64,000 nucleotides of DNA, from NCBI GenBank assembly GCA_005884115.1, contig VAXW01000003.1, positions 186,001 to 250,000 of the forward strand. The letters run 5' to 3'. Both the position numbers and the translations under genes were made by a program. The notes beneath the pieces were generated by a model. It was not told the origin of the DNA, ran no database searches, and was given only the letters and a program-made list of their open reading frames with translations. Source of the DNA: Actinomycetota bacterium. Its GTDB lineage: Bacteria > Actinomycetota > Thermoleophilia > Solirubrobacterales > Solirubrobacteraceae. Positions 43,919 to 52,605 of this stretch are shown in pieces; position 1 is the first letter of the stretch, and the number at the start of each line of letters is the position of its first letter.

Positions 43919-45550
43919 GTGAACGCGCGGGAGGCTCGCCACAAGCTGCAGGTCGCGGCGACCCTGCTCGGCACGGGCATGCTCGCGCCGACGCGACCCG
44001 ACAAGGCGGCGCGGTCACTGGCGGCTCTTCACCGCTGGGGACCCACCTCCGCGGCCGCCTATCTGGGAGCCGCGATCCGCCACCCCGACCGGACGGCGAT
44101 CGTCGACGAGCGCGGGACGCTCACGTTCGGTGAGGTGCAGAAGCGCACCAACGCCCTCGCCAGGGGCCTGCTGCAATCCGGCGTCGGCGAGGGCGACGGC
44201 GTCGCGATCATGTGCCGCAACCACCGCGGCTTCATCGAGGCGACGGTCGCCTGCTCGAAGCTGGGAGCCAACGCCCTGTACCTCAACACGGCGTTCGCGG
44301 GTCCGCAGATCACCGACGTGGTGCAGCACGAAGACCCGGTCGCGGTGATCTACGACGAAGAGTTCGCTGAGCTCGTGGACGCTGCTGCAGCCTCCCGCAA
44401 ACGCTTCATCGCCTGGACGGAACCTGGCTCTCGGCACTCCGAGTCGCTGCTCGGGGAGATGTGCTCCTCGGGGCAGGACTCCGAGCTCGAGCCACCCCTC
44501 GAGAAGGGCCGCGTCGTGATCCTCACCTCGGGTACGACCGGCACGCCGAAGGGCGCGACGCGCAAACAGCCCGACTCGATCGACCCGGCGGCGTCTCTCT
44601 TCTCCAAGATCCCCATGCGTGCGCGCGAGACGACGGTGATCGCGGCGCCGATGTTCCATTCTTGGGGGTTCGCCCACTTCACGCTGAGCCTGCCGCTCGC
44701 ATCGACGCTCGTGCTGCACCGGCGATTCGACCCCGAGGACACTCTTCGGGCCGTGGCGCAGCACCGCGCGAGCGTGCTCGTGCTCGTGCCCGTGATGCTG
44801 CAGCGCATCCTCGATCTCGGCGAGGAGATGATCGGGCGCTACGACACGAGCTGCCTGCGCGTGATCGCACTGAGCGGCTCGGCGCTTCCGGGCGAGCTCG
44901 CGACGCGAGCGATGGACACGTTCGGCGACGTGCTCTACAACCTCTACGGCTCCACCGAGGTGGCGTGGGCGACGATTGCCACGCCGAAGGATCTCCGCGC
45001 CGCGCCGGGCACAGCTGGGCGGGCGCCGATGGGCACGGTCGTCAAGCTGCTCGACGAGCACGGCCAGGAGGCCAGGGCCGGGGAGCCGGGCAGGATCTTC
45101 GTTGGCAACGAGATGGTCTTCGACGGCTACACCGGCGGCGGCGGCAAGCAGATCATCGACGGGCTGATGAGCACCGGCGACGTGGGCCGCTTCGACTCGG
45201 CCGGGCGCCTGTTCGTCGAAGGCCGTGACGACGAGATGATCGTCAGCGGCGGGGAGAACGTGTTCCCGCGCGAGGTCGAGGACCTGCTCGCCGACCACCC
45301 GAAGATCGAGGAGGTCGCGGTCATCGGCGTCCCCGATGCGGACTTCGGCCAGCGCCTGAAGGCGTTCGTCGTGCTGCGCGACGGCGAGCGCATGAGCGAG
45401 CAGCAGGTGCAGGCGCACGTGAAGGCGAACCTCGCGCGCTTCAAGGTGCCGCGCGAGGTCTCCTTCCTGAAGCAGCTTCCACGCAACGCCACCGGCAAGG
45501 TGCTCAAGCGCGAGCTCTCGGAGCTCGGCGGCGCGGCGCCGGTCTCCTAG
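43919..45550 (+). CDS. Acyl-CoA synthetase (AMP-forming), FadD-like
   Basis: ANL-superfamily adenylating enzyme, 543 residues: ILTSGTTGTPKGATR (P-loop), LYNLYGSTEVAW, DGLMSTGDVGRFD, GGENVFPREVED and the catalytic Lys in LPRNATGKVLKREL. It should activate a fatty or other carboxylic acid with CoA; substrate is undetermined. It stands alone between the SepIVA-like gene and DUF177, with its own promoter-like box. GTG 43919 is favoured by that box. Confidence 0.88.
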   Translation: MNAREARHKLQVAATLLGTGMLAPTRPDKAARSLAALHRWGPTSAAAYLGAAIRHPDRTAIVDERGTLTFGEVQKRTNALARGLLQSGVGEGDGVAIMCRNHRGFIEATVACSKLGANALYLNTAFAGPQITDVVQHEDPVAVIYDEEFAELVDAAAASRKRFIAWTEPGSRHSESLLGEMCSSGQDSELEPPLEKGRVVILTSGTTGTPKGATRKQPDSIDPAASLFSKIPMRARETTVIAAPMFHSWGFAHFTLSLPLASTLVLHRRFDPEDTLRAVAQHRASVLVLVPVMLQRILDLGEEMIGRYDTSCLRVIALSGSALPGELATRAMDTFGDVLYNLYGSTEVAWATIATPKDLRAAPGTAGRAPMGTVVKLLDEHGQEARAGEPGRIFVGNEMVFDGYTGGGGKQIIDGLMSTGDVGRFDSAGRLFVEGRDDEMIVSGGENVFPREVEDLLADHPKIEEVAVIGVPDADFGQRLKAFVVLRDGERMSEQQVQAHVKANLARFKVPREVSFLKQLPRNATGKVLKRELSELGGAAPVS

Positions 45551-45591
45551 CGCGCGCCGCGCCGGGCGCGATGGATCGCTCGATGCGCCGC

Positions 45592-45597
45592 TAGTCT
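45592..45597 (+). promoter_or_regulatory. Putative -10 box (TAGTCT) before the DUF177 gene
   Basis: TAGTCT ends 8 bases before ATG 45606. It would drive the DUF177-rpmF-plsX-acpP-rnc string. Confidence 0.45.
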
Positions 45598-45605
45598 GGG
45601 ATGCG

Positions 45606-46124
45606 ATGGGTGCGCGGACGGATGAGTTCGATCTCGGTTCGCTGCGACTCGCGCCAGGGGAGGGCCGGCGACTATCGCTCGAGGTCTCGCTCGCGCCGCT
45701 CGTGCTGGGCAGCGAGACCTACCGCGCAGACCCTGCGCGCGTGCCAGTGTCGCTGGAGGTCTCGCGCATGCTCGGCGGCGGCTATGCGCTGCGCCTGAGC
45801 TTCGAGGCGGCGCTCAGCGGCGCGTGCATGCGCTGCCTGAAGCCGGCCAGCCCGCGCCTGGCCGTCTCGGCGCGCGAGGTCGACAGGCCCGGTCACGGGG
45901 AGGAGCTCGAAAGCCCGTACGTGAACGACGAAACTCTCGATCTGGCTGCCTGGGCTCGCGACGCCTTCGTGCTCACGGCTCCGCTCAAGGTGCTCTGCCG
46001 CGAGGACTGCGCCGGCCTGTGCCCGGTGTGCGCGGTCGATCTCAACGAGGCTCCTGCCGGCCACCACCACGAGCGTCGAGCGGATCCGCGCTGGGCCAAG
46101 CTGCGCGAGCTCAAGCTGAAGTAG
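45606..46124 (+). CDS. YceD/DUF177 family protein
   Basis: 172-residue protein almost always encoded just before rpmF. Cysteine pairs CMRC and CREDCAGLCPVC plus DLNEAPAGHHHER match the family (large-subunit rRNA accumulation protein YceD in Proteobacteria). Probable role in 23S rRNA processing; biochemistry is not established in actinobacteria. Confidence 0.88.
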   Translation: MGARTDEFDLGSLRLAPGEGRRLSLEVSLAPLVLGSETYRADPARVPVSLEVSRMLGGGYALRLSFEAALSGACMRCLKPASPRLAVSAREVDRPGHGEELESPYVNDETLDLAAWARDAFVLTAPLKVLCREDCAGLCPVCAVDLNEAPAGHHHERRADPRWAKLRELKLK

Positions 46125-46140
46125 CTGCGTTTGCTGCTGG

Positions 46141-46146
46141 TAGCCT
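46141..46146 (+). promoter_or_regulatory. Putative -10 box (TAGCCT) before rpmF
   Basis: TAGCCT ends 10 bases before the rpmF ATG, slightly longer than the leaderless spacing seen at other genes. Confidence 0.3.
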
Positions 46147-46156
46147 TCCCCCCTCG

Positions 46157-46366
46157 ATGGCCGTCCCCAAGAAAAAGCAGTCGCACAGCCGGACCGCCAA
46201 GCGCCGCGCCCAGCACAAGATCGGCGTCCCTGCATTGAACGCGTGCCCGCGCTGCCACAGCCCGCGGCGACCGCACAGGGTGTGCCCGGTTTGCGGCACC
46301 TACGCCGGCCGCGAGATCGTGACGCCGAGCACCGGCAGCGGCGATCACGAGCACGACCACGAGTAG
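46157..46366 (+). CDS. rpmF: 50S ribosomal protein L32
   Basis: 69 residues, start MAVPKKKQSHSRTAKRRAQHK is the L32 signature, followed by a zinc knuckle CPRC...CPVC. A short acidic/His-rich tail (GDHEHDHE) extends the C-terminus beyond the usual end. Confidence 0.95.
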   Translation: MAVPKKKQSHSRTAKRRAQHKIGVPALNACPRCHSPRRPHRVCPVCGTYAGREIVTPSTGSGDHEHDHE

Positions 46367-46373
46367 CACCGGC

Positions 46374-47471
46374 GTGGCGCCAGCGGCCCCGCGCTCCTCA
46401 TCGCCGGCCGCTGCGGATGACGCTCCGGCGACGGTCGTCGCGGTCGACTGCAACGGAGCCGACCTGGGTGCCGCCGAGGTCGCCGCGGGCGCGGCCCTCG
46501 CCGCCGAGCAGGGCGTGCACTCGCTCCTGTTCGGACCCGCCGAGGAACTCGGCGCGCGCTCTTCACGCGTCGAAGTGGTCGATGCGCCGGTCTCGATTGC
46601 CAAGAGCCCGGACCCGGCCGGCGCGGTGAGAGCACAGCCGCAGGCCTCGATCGTGCAGGCCGCGCGGGCTGTCGCCTCCGGCCGCGCACAGGCGCTCGTG
46701 TGCGCGGGCGGGACGGGCGCGGCGCTGGCGGCATCTCTCTTCAACGTCAAGCGAGCTGCCGGCATCTACAGGCCGGCGCTCGCGCTCCCGCTACCCGTGC
46801 CGCGCCACCCTGTGACGCTTCTCGACGTGGGGGCCAACGCGGTGGTGCGGCGCGAGCACATGGTGCAGTTCGCGTTCATGGGCGCAGCGCTGTCGCGGAC
46901 CGTCCTCGGGGTGGCGGAGCCGCGCTTGGGCCTGCTCTCCAACGGCGAGGAGGCAGGCCGCGGGAGCCCGCTCGTGCTCGAGGTCCATGCCGAGCTCTCG
47001 GAGCGCGCGCGCGCGGGCATCGAGGGCTTTCAGTTCGTGGGCAACGTGGAGGGCGATGACCTCGTAGCGGGGGCAGCAGACGTGGTCGTCACCGACGGCT
47101 TCACCGGCAACGTCGCGCTGAAGCTGATGGAGGGGGTCTCGCAGACGATGCTCTCCGCGATCAGGGAGGCGGCGGGTGCGCATCTGCGCGGCAAGATCGG
47201 GGGCGCGCTGCTGCGCGGCGCGCTGGGCTCCTTCCGCCACGAGATCGACCCGGAGCGGCAGGGCGGCGCGTACCTGCTCGGCCTGCGCCGGCTTGGCGTC
47301 GTGCCGCACGGCCGCTTCACCCGCGTGGGCTTCGCACAAGCGATCGTGCGCGCCGAGCGAGGCGCTCGCGAGGACATCGTCGGGCGCACCCACGACGCAC
47401 TCCAGCGCGCCGGCGCGCTGCGCGAAGCTCCCGTGTCCGCGCCGGTCGCTAGCCTGCGCAAGGCAGAATGA
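46374..47471 (+). CDS. plsX: Phosphate acyltransferase PlsX
   Basis: Makes acyl-phosphate from acyl-ACP for phospholipid synthesis. The body is recognisable: LLDVGANAVVRREHMVQFAFMG, LGLLSNGEEAGRGSPLV, FVGNVEGDDLVAGAADVVVTDGFTGNVALKLMEG. The usual N-terminal DAMGGD signature is altered to VAVDCNGADLG and preceded by an Ala/Ser/Pro tail of about 20 residues; the start (GTG 46374) is therefore uncertain. 365 residues. Order rpmF-plsX-acpP-rnc is conserved. Confidence 0.9.
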   Translation: MAPAAPRSSSPAAADDAPATVVAVDCNGADLGAAEVAAGAALAAEQGVHSLLFGPAEELGARSSRVEVVDAPVSIAKSPDPAGAVRAQPQASIVQAARAVASGRAQALVCAGGTGAALAASLFNVKRAAGIYRPALALPLPVPRHPVTLLDVGANAVVRREHMVQFAFMGAALSRTVLGVAEPRLGLLSNGEEAGRGSPLVLEVHAELSERARAGIEGFQFVGNVEGDDLVAGAADVVVTDGFTGNVALKLMEGVSQTMLSAIREAAGAHLRGKIGGALLRGALGSFRHEIDPERQGGAYLLGLRRLGVVPHGRFTRVGFAQAIVRAERGAREDIVGRTHDALQRAGALREAPVSAPVASLRKAE

Positions 47472-47552
47472 GGCGCTCGTCATTGCCAACCGGCGTATGG
47501 AGCACGCCGTGCAGCTGAGCGGACGGCCGTCGATCCCGGAGCGGCGGCGTCG

Positions 47553-47828
47553 ATGAAGGTTCGCCCGCGCGAGGAAGTGTTCTCGCTGATCCAGGCACAC
47601 CTCGCCGACGAACTCGATCTGGAACCGGATGCGATCGGCGAGGCGACGCGCTTCAGGGAGGACCTGGAGGCCGATTCGCTCGACCTCTACACGCTCGTTC
47701 AGGAGCTCGAGGACACCTATGGCGTGAGCATGTCCGACGAGCAGGCCGCCAAGATCCTGACCGTGGGGCAGGCCGTCGATTTCGTGCTCGCGAGCATGGG
47801 CGAGCGGGCTCACGACGGCAGCGGCTGA
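47553..47828 (+). CDS. acpP: Acyl carrier protein
   Basis: 91 residues with helical acidic composition. Phosphopantetheine attaches at Ser42 in EADSLDLYTLVQELEDTYG. The family residues DEQAAKILTVGQAVDFV follow. Carries acyl chains for fatty acid synthesis and PlsX. Upstream gap of 81 bp shows nothing clear. Confidence 0.94.
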   Translation: MKVRPREEVFSLIQAHLADELDLEPDAIGEATRFREDLEADSLDLYTLVQELEDTYGVSMSDEQAAKILTVGQAVDFVLASMGERAHDGSG

Positions 47829-47837
47829 TGACCGGCG

Positions 47838-48509
47838 ATGGAGCTGCTCCGCAAGCTGCTTGCAGAGTTGCCGCCGGAGCTCGAGCGGCAGGTCTTTACG
47901 CACTCGTCCTGGAGCGAGCGGCGCAGCGATTCATACGACCGGCTGGCCTTCCTCGGCGACAGCGTGCTCGCGCTGGCCGTCACGGCGCATCTGTACCCGC
48001 GCCTGGAGGCCGAGCGCTTCGGCGCGGGCAGGCTGACCAAGATCCGCGCACAGGCCGTCTCGGGGGTGTCCTGCGGCGCCGTCGCCGAGCGCCTTTCGCT
48101 GCCGCAGCGCCTTCGCGCGGCAGCTCCTCACGCGGCCCAGGACAGCGCGGCGGCGCTCGTTGTGACCGAGCGCGTCCTCGCGTCTGTCATCGAGGCCGTG
48201 ATCGGAGCCTGCTATCTGCATGCCGGCTACGAGCGCACCGCCGCCGCCGTGGTCGATGCCTTCGGCCCGGAGATCGAGCAGGCGCTCTTGAACCCGGTCG
48301 ATTTCAAGTCAGCTCTGCAGGAGCTCTTGGCCAGGCGCGGCGAGCGGGTCAGCTACGCGGTGGCGCGCGAGGAGGGCCCGCCGCATGCCCGCCGCTACAC
48401 GGTCTCGGCGTGCGTCGAGGGCAGGGTGCTCGGCACGGGCAGCGGCCGCAGCAAGAAGCACGCCGAGCAACAGGCAGCGCGCGAAGCGGTCGAGCAGTTG
48501 GAGGGGTAG
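47838..48509 (+). CDS. rnc: Ribonuclease III-like protein with altered active site
   Basis: 223 residues: RNase III domain (to about 145) and double-stranded RNA-binding domain (VDFKSALQELLARRGERVSY to the C-terminus with SGRSKKHAEQQAAREAVEQL). The signature reads YDRLAFLGDSVL. Compared by eye with E. coli, the position of E38 is D34, E41 is A37, D45 is kept as D41, D114 is S116 and E117 is kept as E119. Two of the metal ligands therefore appear missing. Cleavage activity is uncertain. It sits in the normal acpP-rnc-smc context. Confidence 0.85.
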   Translation: MELLRKLLAELPPELERQVFTHSSWSERRSDSYDRLAFLGDSVLALAVTAHLYPRLEAERFGAGRLTKIRAQAVSGVSCGAVAERLSLPQRLRAAAPHAAQDSAAALVVTERVLASVIEAVIGACYLHAGYERTAAAVVDAFGPEIEQALLNPVDFKSALQELLARRGERVSYAVAREEGPPHARRYTVSACVEGRVLGTGSGRSKKHAEQQAAREAVEQLEG

Positions 48510-48516
48510 GGGCCGC

Positions 48517-51327
48517 GTGTACCTGAAGTCGCTCACGCTGAAGGGCTTCAAGTCCTTCCCCGACCGCACGCGGCTCGACTTCGGTCCCGGCGTGAGCGTG
48601 GTCGTCGGCCCGAACGGGTCAGGCAAGTCGAACGTCACCGACGCCGTACTCTGGGCCATGGGCGAGCAGTCCCCGCTCGCGGTGCGCGGCCAGTCGATGC
48701 AGGATGTGATCTTCGGCGGAGGTCACGGCGTGCAGCCGCGCAGCTCGGCCGAGGTGGAGATCGTGCTCGATAACTCCGACGGCGCCATCGAGCTGCCGCT
48801 CAGCGAGATCTCGATCGTGCGCCGCCTCGACCGCACCGGCGAGGGTCAGTACAGGCTCAACGGCACCCGCTGCCGCCTCGGCGACGTGATCGAGGCGCTC
48901 TCCGACACGGGTCTTGGCAAGGAGACGCACTCGGTCATCTCGCAGGGCCGCGTCGAGGCGATCGTGACCTCCAGGCCTCGCGACCGGCGCCTGCTGATCG
49001 AGGAGGCGGCGGGCCTTGGCAAGCACCGCAAGCGCAGACGGCGGGCGCAGCTGAAGCTCGAGCGCACGCAGGAGAACCTCGACCGCGCGCTCGACGTCGA
49101 GCGCGAGGCGCGCACGCGCCTGCGCCCGCTCAAGCGCCAGGCCGAAGCGGCCCAGCTGAACGAGCGCCTGGAGCGCCAGATCCAGCAGGCGCGACTGGAG
49201 CTTGTCCGCGACGAGGTGCGCCTGCGAAGCGCAGAGATGGAGCGGGCGCGCGCAAGCGCGGCGGAGGCCCGCGGGCGAAGCGCCGAGCTGTCCTCGGCGC
49301 TGCAGGCCACGATCGACAGGCGCCTGGCCGCCGAGCGCGCGCTGGCCGAGCGAAGCCGTCTCCACGAGCAGCTGACATCGCGCGTATTCGCCGCGCGCGG
49401 CGCGCTAGATCGTCTGCTGTTGCGCGAGGAGCAGGCGCGTGCCAGCGCTGAGGCCCTGGCGCGCAGGATCGAGTGGGCCGAGCGGGAGAGCGCCGGCCTG
49501 CTGCAAGCGGGTGATGCCACGCACGCCGCCGAGGATGCGGCGAGCGCCGAGGAGCGGCTGGCGGCGTTGACGTCGCAGCTATCCGAGACGCAGGCAAGGC
49601 TCGCGCGCGGCCTCGAGGACCAGCTGAAGGAGCTTGTGGCCGAGAGCCACGCCGCGCGCGCAGGCGCCGAAGCTGCCGAGGAGGACCTGCTGCAGGCGCG
49701 ACAGGCGCGCGCGCGCGCCGATGAGATGGTCGAGCAGGCGCGTGAGGGAAGCGTGTGGGCTGAGACCTGGAAGGACGTGCGGCGCGTGATAGGGGAGGGG
49801 GTCAGACGGCTGCTCTCCCAGCGCGACGAGCGCCAGCGGCTGGCCGGCGTGGAGAGCGTCGCCGCCGAGGCCGAGCAGGTGGCGCGAGGCGTGGTCGAGT
49901 ACGCGCTCAAGGGCGTGCGCGCCGCAGAGGACGCCCGCGAGCAAGCCGAGATCGCGCTGCGGGACGCTGAGCGGCGCCTCACCGAGGCGCGCGAGGCCCA
50001 GCGCCGCAGCGAGTGGCTGATCGAGCAGCGGCGAGGCGCTGCCGAAGGCGGGCCTCTGGCGGTACGTCGCGCGGAGCTTGAAGGCGAGATCGCCGCCGCG
50101 CAGGAGCGGTTGGAGCGGCTGGCGGGTGCGAGCGCGCGGCGCCATGCCCGCGCGGAGGAGCTCCGCGCGATGCGAGCCTCCGACGGCGTCCTGCGTGAGC
50201 GCGCGCAGCGGCTGCTGGCGGCGATCGAGGGCGGACGGGAGGCGATAGCTGCCCGCGCGCAGGCTCTCGAGGGCGAGCTCGCGGGAGATCGCAGCGCCGG
50301 CGAGCAGATGGCGAGCCAGCTGCGCGCATGCGCGAGCGAGGAGGCCGAGCTGCAGCGCGCGCTGCGGGAGGCGGGCGAGCTGGTGACGGAGGCGGAGGTG
50401 AAGGCGCAGCGGGTCCACGACCAGCTGCAAGAGGCCGAGCAGGAGCTGGGCGCGATAGCCGAGCGGTTGGGCCTTCAGCCATCCGAGCTGGACGCCGCGC
50501 ACGCGGTGGCGCTGGGAGACGAGCAGGCCGCCGAGCTGCAGGCGCGTGTCGAGCGCCTCGAGCGCAGGCGCGCGCAGCTTGGACCGGTCAACCCGCTCGC
50601 CCAGCAGGAGCATGAGCAGGCCGTCGCGCACGTCGAGGAGCTCGAGGGGCGGCGTGTGGATCTGGAGACCGCGATGCGCGAGCTGCGGGCGCTGATTGCG
50701 GACACGGACAAGCAGATCGAGCAGACCTTCCAGCGGACGTTCACGGCCGCGGCGGAGAACTTCTCAGAGCTCGTCGACGAGGTCTTTCCCGGCGGCTCCG
50801 GCAAGCTGCGCTTGGTCAGCGAAGAGCGCGCACCGCGCCCGGTGCTCGGTGGTCAGCCGCTGTCCGCGGCAGCGCGGAACGGCGAGGGCAATGATGAGGA
50901 GGAGACCCCGGCCGAGGCGGGCGCCGAGCACGAGGCCGAGGTCGAGCTCGCACGACGCGAGCAGGAAGAGCTTTTAGGGGTCGAGATCGAGCTGACCCCC
51001 GCGGGCAAGTCAACCAAGCGGCTGTCTCTGCTCTCGGGCGGGGAGAAGTCGATGACGGCACTTGCCTTCCTGTTTGCCGTCTTCCTCGCGCGGCCATGCC
51101 CGTTCTACATCCTCGACGAGGTGGAGGCGGCCCTCGACGACCTCAACCTCGACCGCTTTCTCGGCCTGCTGCGCCGATACGCCGACCGCGCGCAGTTCAT
51201 CGTGATCACCCACCAGAAGCGCACGATGGAGGCAGCGGACTGGCTGTACGGGGTCTCGATGGGCTCCGATGGAGTCTCGAAGATCCTCTCGCGGCGCCTG
51301 CCGGCCGAGGTGGCCGAGGTGGCCTGA
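48517..51327 (+). CDS. smc: SMC chromosome condensation ATPase, short and apparently hinge-less
   Basis: 936 residues against about 1150-1200 for most bacterial SMC. The heads are intact: YLKSLTLKGFKSF, Walker A GPNGSGKS at 31-38, QGRVEAIV, LGPVNPLA at 688, ABC signature LSGGEKSM near 839 and Walker B D867-E868 (ILDEVEAALDD). Between them are two coiled-coil arms of roughly 230 residues. At the centre (about 405-470, around VWAETWKDVRRVIGEG) I see no hinge domain motifs. The C-terminal head has an acidic insert (about 768-815). GTG 48517 gives the standard start. Works with ScpA/ScpB. Confidence 0.9.
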   Translation: MYLKSLTLKGFKSFPDRTRLDFGPGVSVVVGPNGSGKSNVTDAVLWAMGEQSPLAVRGQSMQDVIFGGGHGVQPRSSAEVEIVLDNSDGAIELPLSEISIVRRLDRTGEGQYRLNGTRCRLGDVIEALSDTGLGKETHSVISQGRVEAIVTSRPRDRRLLIEEAAGLGKHRKRRRRAQLKLERTQENLDRALDVEREARTRLRPLKRQAEAAQLNERLERQIQQARLELVRDEVRLRSAEMERARASAAEARGRSAELSSALQATIDRRLAAERALAERSRLHEQLTSRVFAARGALDRLLLREEQARASAEALARRIEWAERESAGLLQAGDATHAAEDAASAEERLAALTSQLSETQARLARGLEDQLKELVAESHAARAGAEAAEEDLLQARQARARADEMVEQAREGSVWAETWKDVRRVIGEGVRRLLSQRDERQRLAGVESVAAEAEQVARGVVEYALKGVRAAEDAREQAEIALRDAERRLTEAREAQRRSEWLIEQRRGAAEGGPLAVRRAELEGEIAAAQERLERLAGASARRHARAEELRAMRASDGVLRERAQRLLAAIEGGREAIAARAQALEGELAGDRSAGEQMASQLRACASEEAELQRALREAGELVTEAEVKAQRVHDQLQEAEQELGAIAERLGLQPSELDAAHAVALGDEQAAELQARVERLERRRAQLGPVNPLAQQEHEQAVAHVEELEGRRVDLETAMRELRALIADTDKQIEQTFQRTFTAAAENFSELVDEVFPGGSGKLRLVSEERAPRPVLGGQPLSAAARNGEGNDEEETPAEAGAEHEAEVELARREQEELLGVEIELTPAGKSTKRLSLLSGGEKSMTALAFLFAVFLARPCPFYILDEVEAALDDLNLDRFLGLLRRYADRAQFIVITHQKRTMEAADWLYGVSMGSDGVSKILSRRLPAEVAEVA

Positions 51328-51345
51328 GATCGCTGGCGGCTAGTC

Positions 51346-51499
51346 GTCCTGAGTCAGAAATTCGACGGCGTTCCCGGCAGCTGCCCGCGCCTGACGCCAC
51401 CGTCGGCGCTCACGTACGGTTAGTACGCTTCGCGCCGCCGTCGAAGGCCAGACTCGACCATCCGCTCAGCAAACACTCCCCCAATTTCTGACTCAGGAC
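51346..51499. mobile_element. 154-bp palindromic, MITE-like element
   Basis: Ends are a perfect 17-bp inverted repeat: GTCCTGAGTCAGAAATT at 51346-51362 and its complement at 51483-51499. Inside are a second 10-bp perfect inverted repeat (51361-51370 with 51436-51445) and a CGTAC/GTACG hairpin (51413-51427). No coding capacity. No clear target-site duplication. It fills the smc-ftsY gap. Could be a miniature transposon, a structured RNA or a cruciform-forming regulatory element. Confidence 0.55.
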
Positions 51500-51504
51500 A
51501 CTCG

Positions 51505-52569
51505 TTGGCGCGCGACTGGAGCGATCTGTTCATCGTGTCCGGGCCTGGAGACGGGGGCAGCGTGCGCCCGCGCTCGGACCGAGCGCCGGCCGCAGAGGAC
51601 GCCAGCAAGAGCGGCGAGGACGGAGATCGAGATCCCGCGCGCCAGCAGTCGGCGCGTCGGGGATGGGTGCGGCGGCTGCGCGAGAGCATGGCCTCCACGC
51701 GCCAGGCGCTGGGCGGCGAGATCAACGCGACGCTCTCCGGCGCTCTCGACGAGAAGGCCTGGGAGCGCCTCGAGGAGGCGCTGATAGTGGCCGACGTCGG
51801 CGCCGCCACGACCGCGTCCGTGGTGGCGTCGCTCGAGGCTGCCGCGAGCACGGGAGAGGCGCGTGGCGGCGAGGCGCTCAGCGAGCGCCTGATCGCGCTG
51901 CTGGCCGACTCCACGCGCGTCGGGGAGGCGCGCATAGACATCCGCTCGAGGCCAGCGGTGATCATGGTCGTGGGCGTGAACGGCACCGGAAAGACGACCA
52001 CGGCGGGGAAGCTCGCGTGGCATCTGCGCAACGAGCTCGGCTGTACGGTGCTGCTCGCGGCGTGCGACACATACCGGGCTGCGGCGGCCGAGCAGCTGGG
52101 CGCGTGGGCGCGCCGGGCGGAGTGCGAGCTCGTCGCGGCAGAGCAGGGCTCAGACCCCGGTGCGGTCGCCTTCGAGGCAATGGCACAGGCCCGGCGCACA
52201 GGGGCCGACATGGTGGTCGTGGACACCGCCGGGCGACTGCACACGCAGACCGATCTGATGGCGGAGCTCGGCAAGGTCCGCCGCGTGCTCGGCCGCGCGC
52301 TGCCCGGTGCGCCGCATGAGACGCTGCTCACGCTCGACGCGACGACCGGCCAGAACGGGCTCGTGCAGGCGAGGCAGTTCGTGGAGGCGGCAGGGGTCAG
52401 CGGGGTTGTGATGACGAAGCTCGACGGCACCGCGCGAGGTGGGATCGCGCTGGCGATCGCCGGCGAGCTCGGACTGCCGGTGAAGCTGATCGGCGTGGGC
52501 GAGTCGCTCGAGGACCTGCGTCCTTTCGATGCGGACGATTTCGCCCGCGCGCTGATCGCGCCCGCATGA
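51505..52569 (+). CDS. ftsY: Signal recognition particle receptor FtsY
   Basis: SRP receptor GTPase that docks ribosome-nascent chains at the membrane with Ffh (54.8 kb). N-terminal acidic region, NG domain with GVNGTGKTTT at 157-166, DTYRAAAAEQL, DTAGR and TKLDGTARGG. 354 residues. TTG 51505 has no evident ribosome binding site because the palindromic element ends 5 bases upstream; a start at GTG 51538 or ATG 51689 cannot be excluded, the latter still keeping the NG domain. Confidence 0.9.
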   Translation: MARDWSDLFIVSGPGDGGSVRPRSDRAPAAEDASKSGEDGDRDPARQQSARRGWVRRLRESMASTRQALGGEINATLSGALDEKAWERLEEALIVADVGAATTASVVASLEAAASTGEARGGEALSERLIALLADSTRVGEARIDIRSRPAVIMVVGVNGTGKTTTAGKLAWHLRNELGCTVLLAACDTYRAAAAEQLGAWARRAECELVAAEQGSDPGAVAFEAMAQARRTGADMVVVDTAGRLHTQTDLMAELGKVRRVLGRALPGAPHETLLTLDATTGQNGLVQARQFVEAAGVSGVVMTKLDGTARGGIALAIAGELGLPVKLIGVGESLEDLRPFDADDFARALIAPA

Positions 52570-52593
52570 CGCGCGGCGGCGCGCTTGCAGGGA

Positions 52594-52599
52594 TATTCT
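52594..52599 (+). promoter_or_regulatory. Putative -10 box (TATTCT) before nfeD
   Basis: TATTCT ends 6 bases before ATG 52606, supporting that ATG over the upstream in-frame TTG at 52585. Confidence 0.5.
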
Positions 52600-52605
52600 G
52601 GAGAC

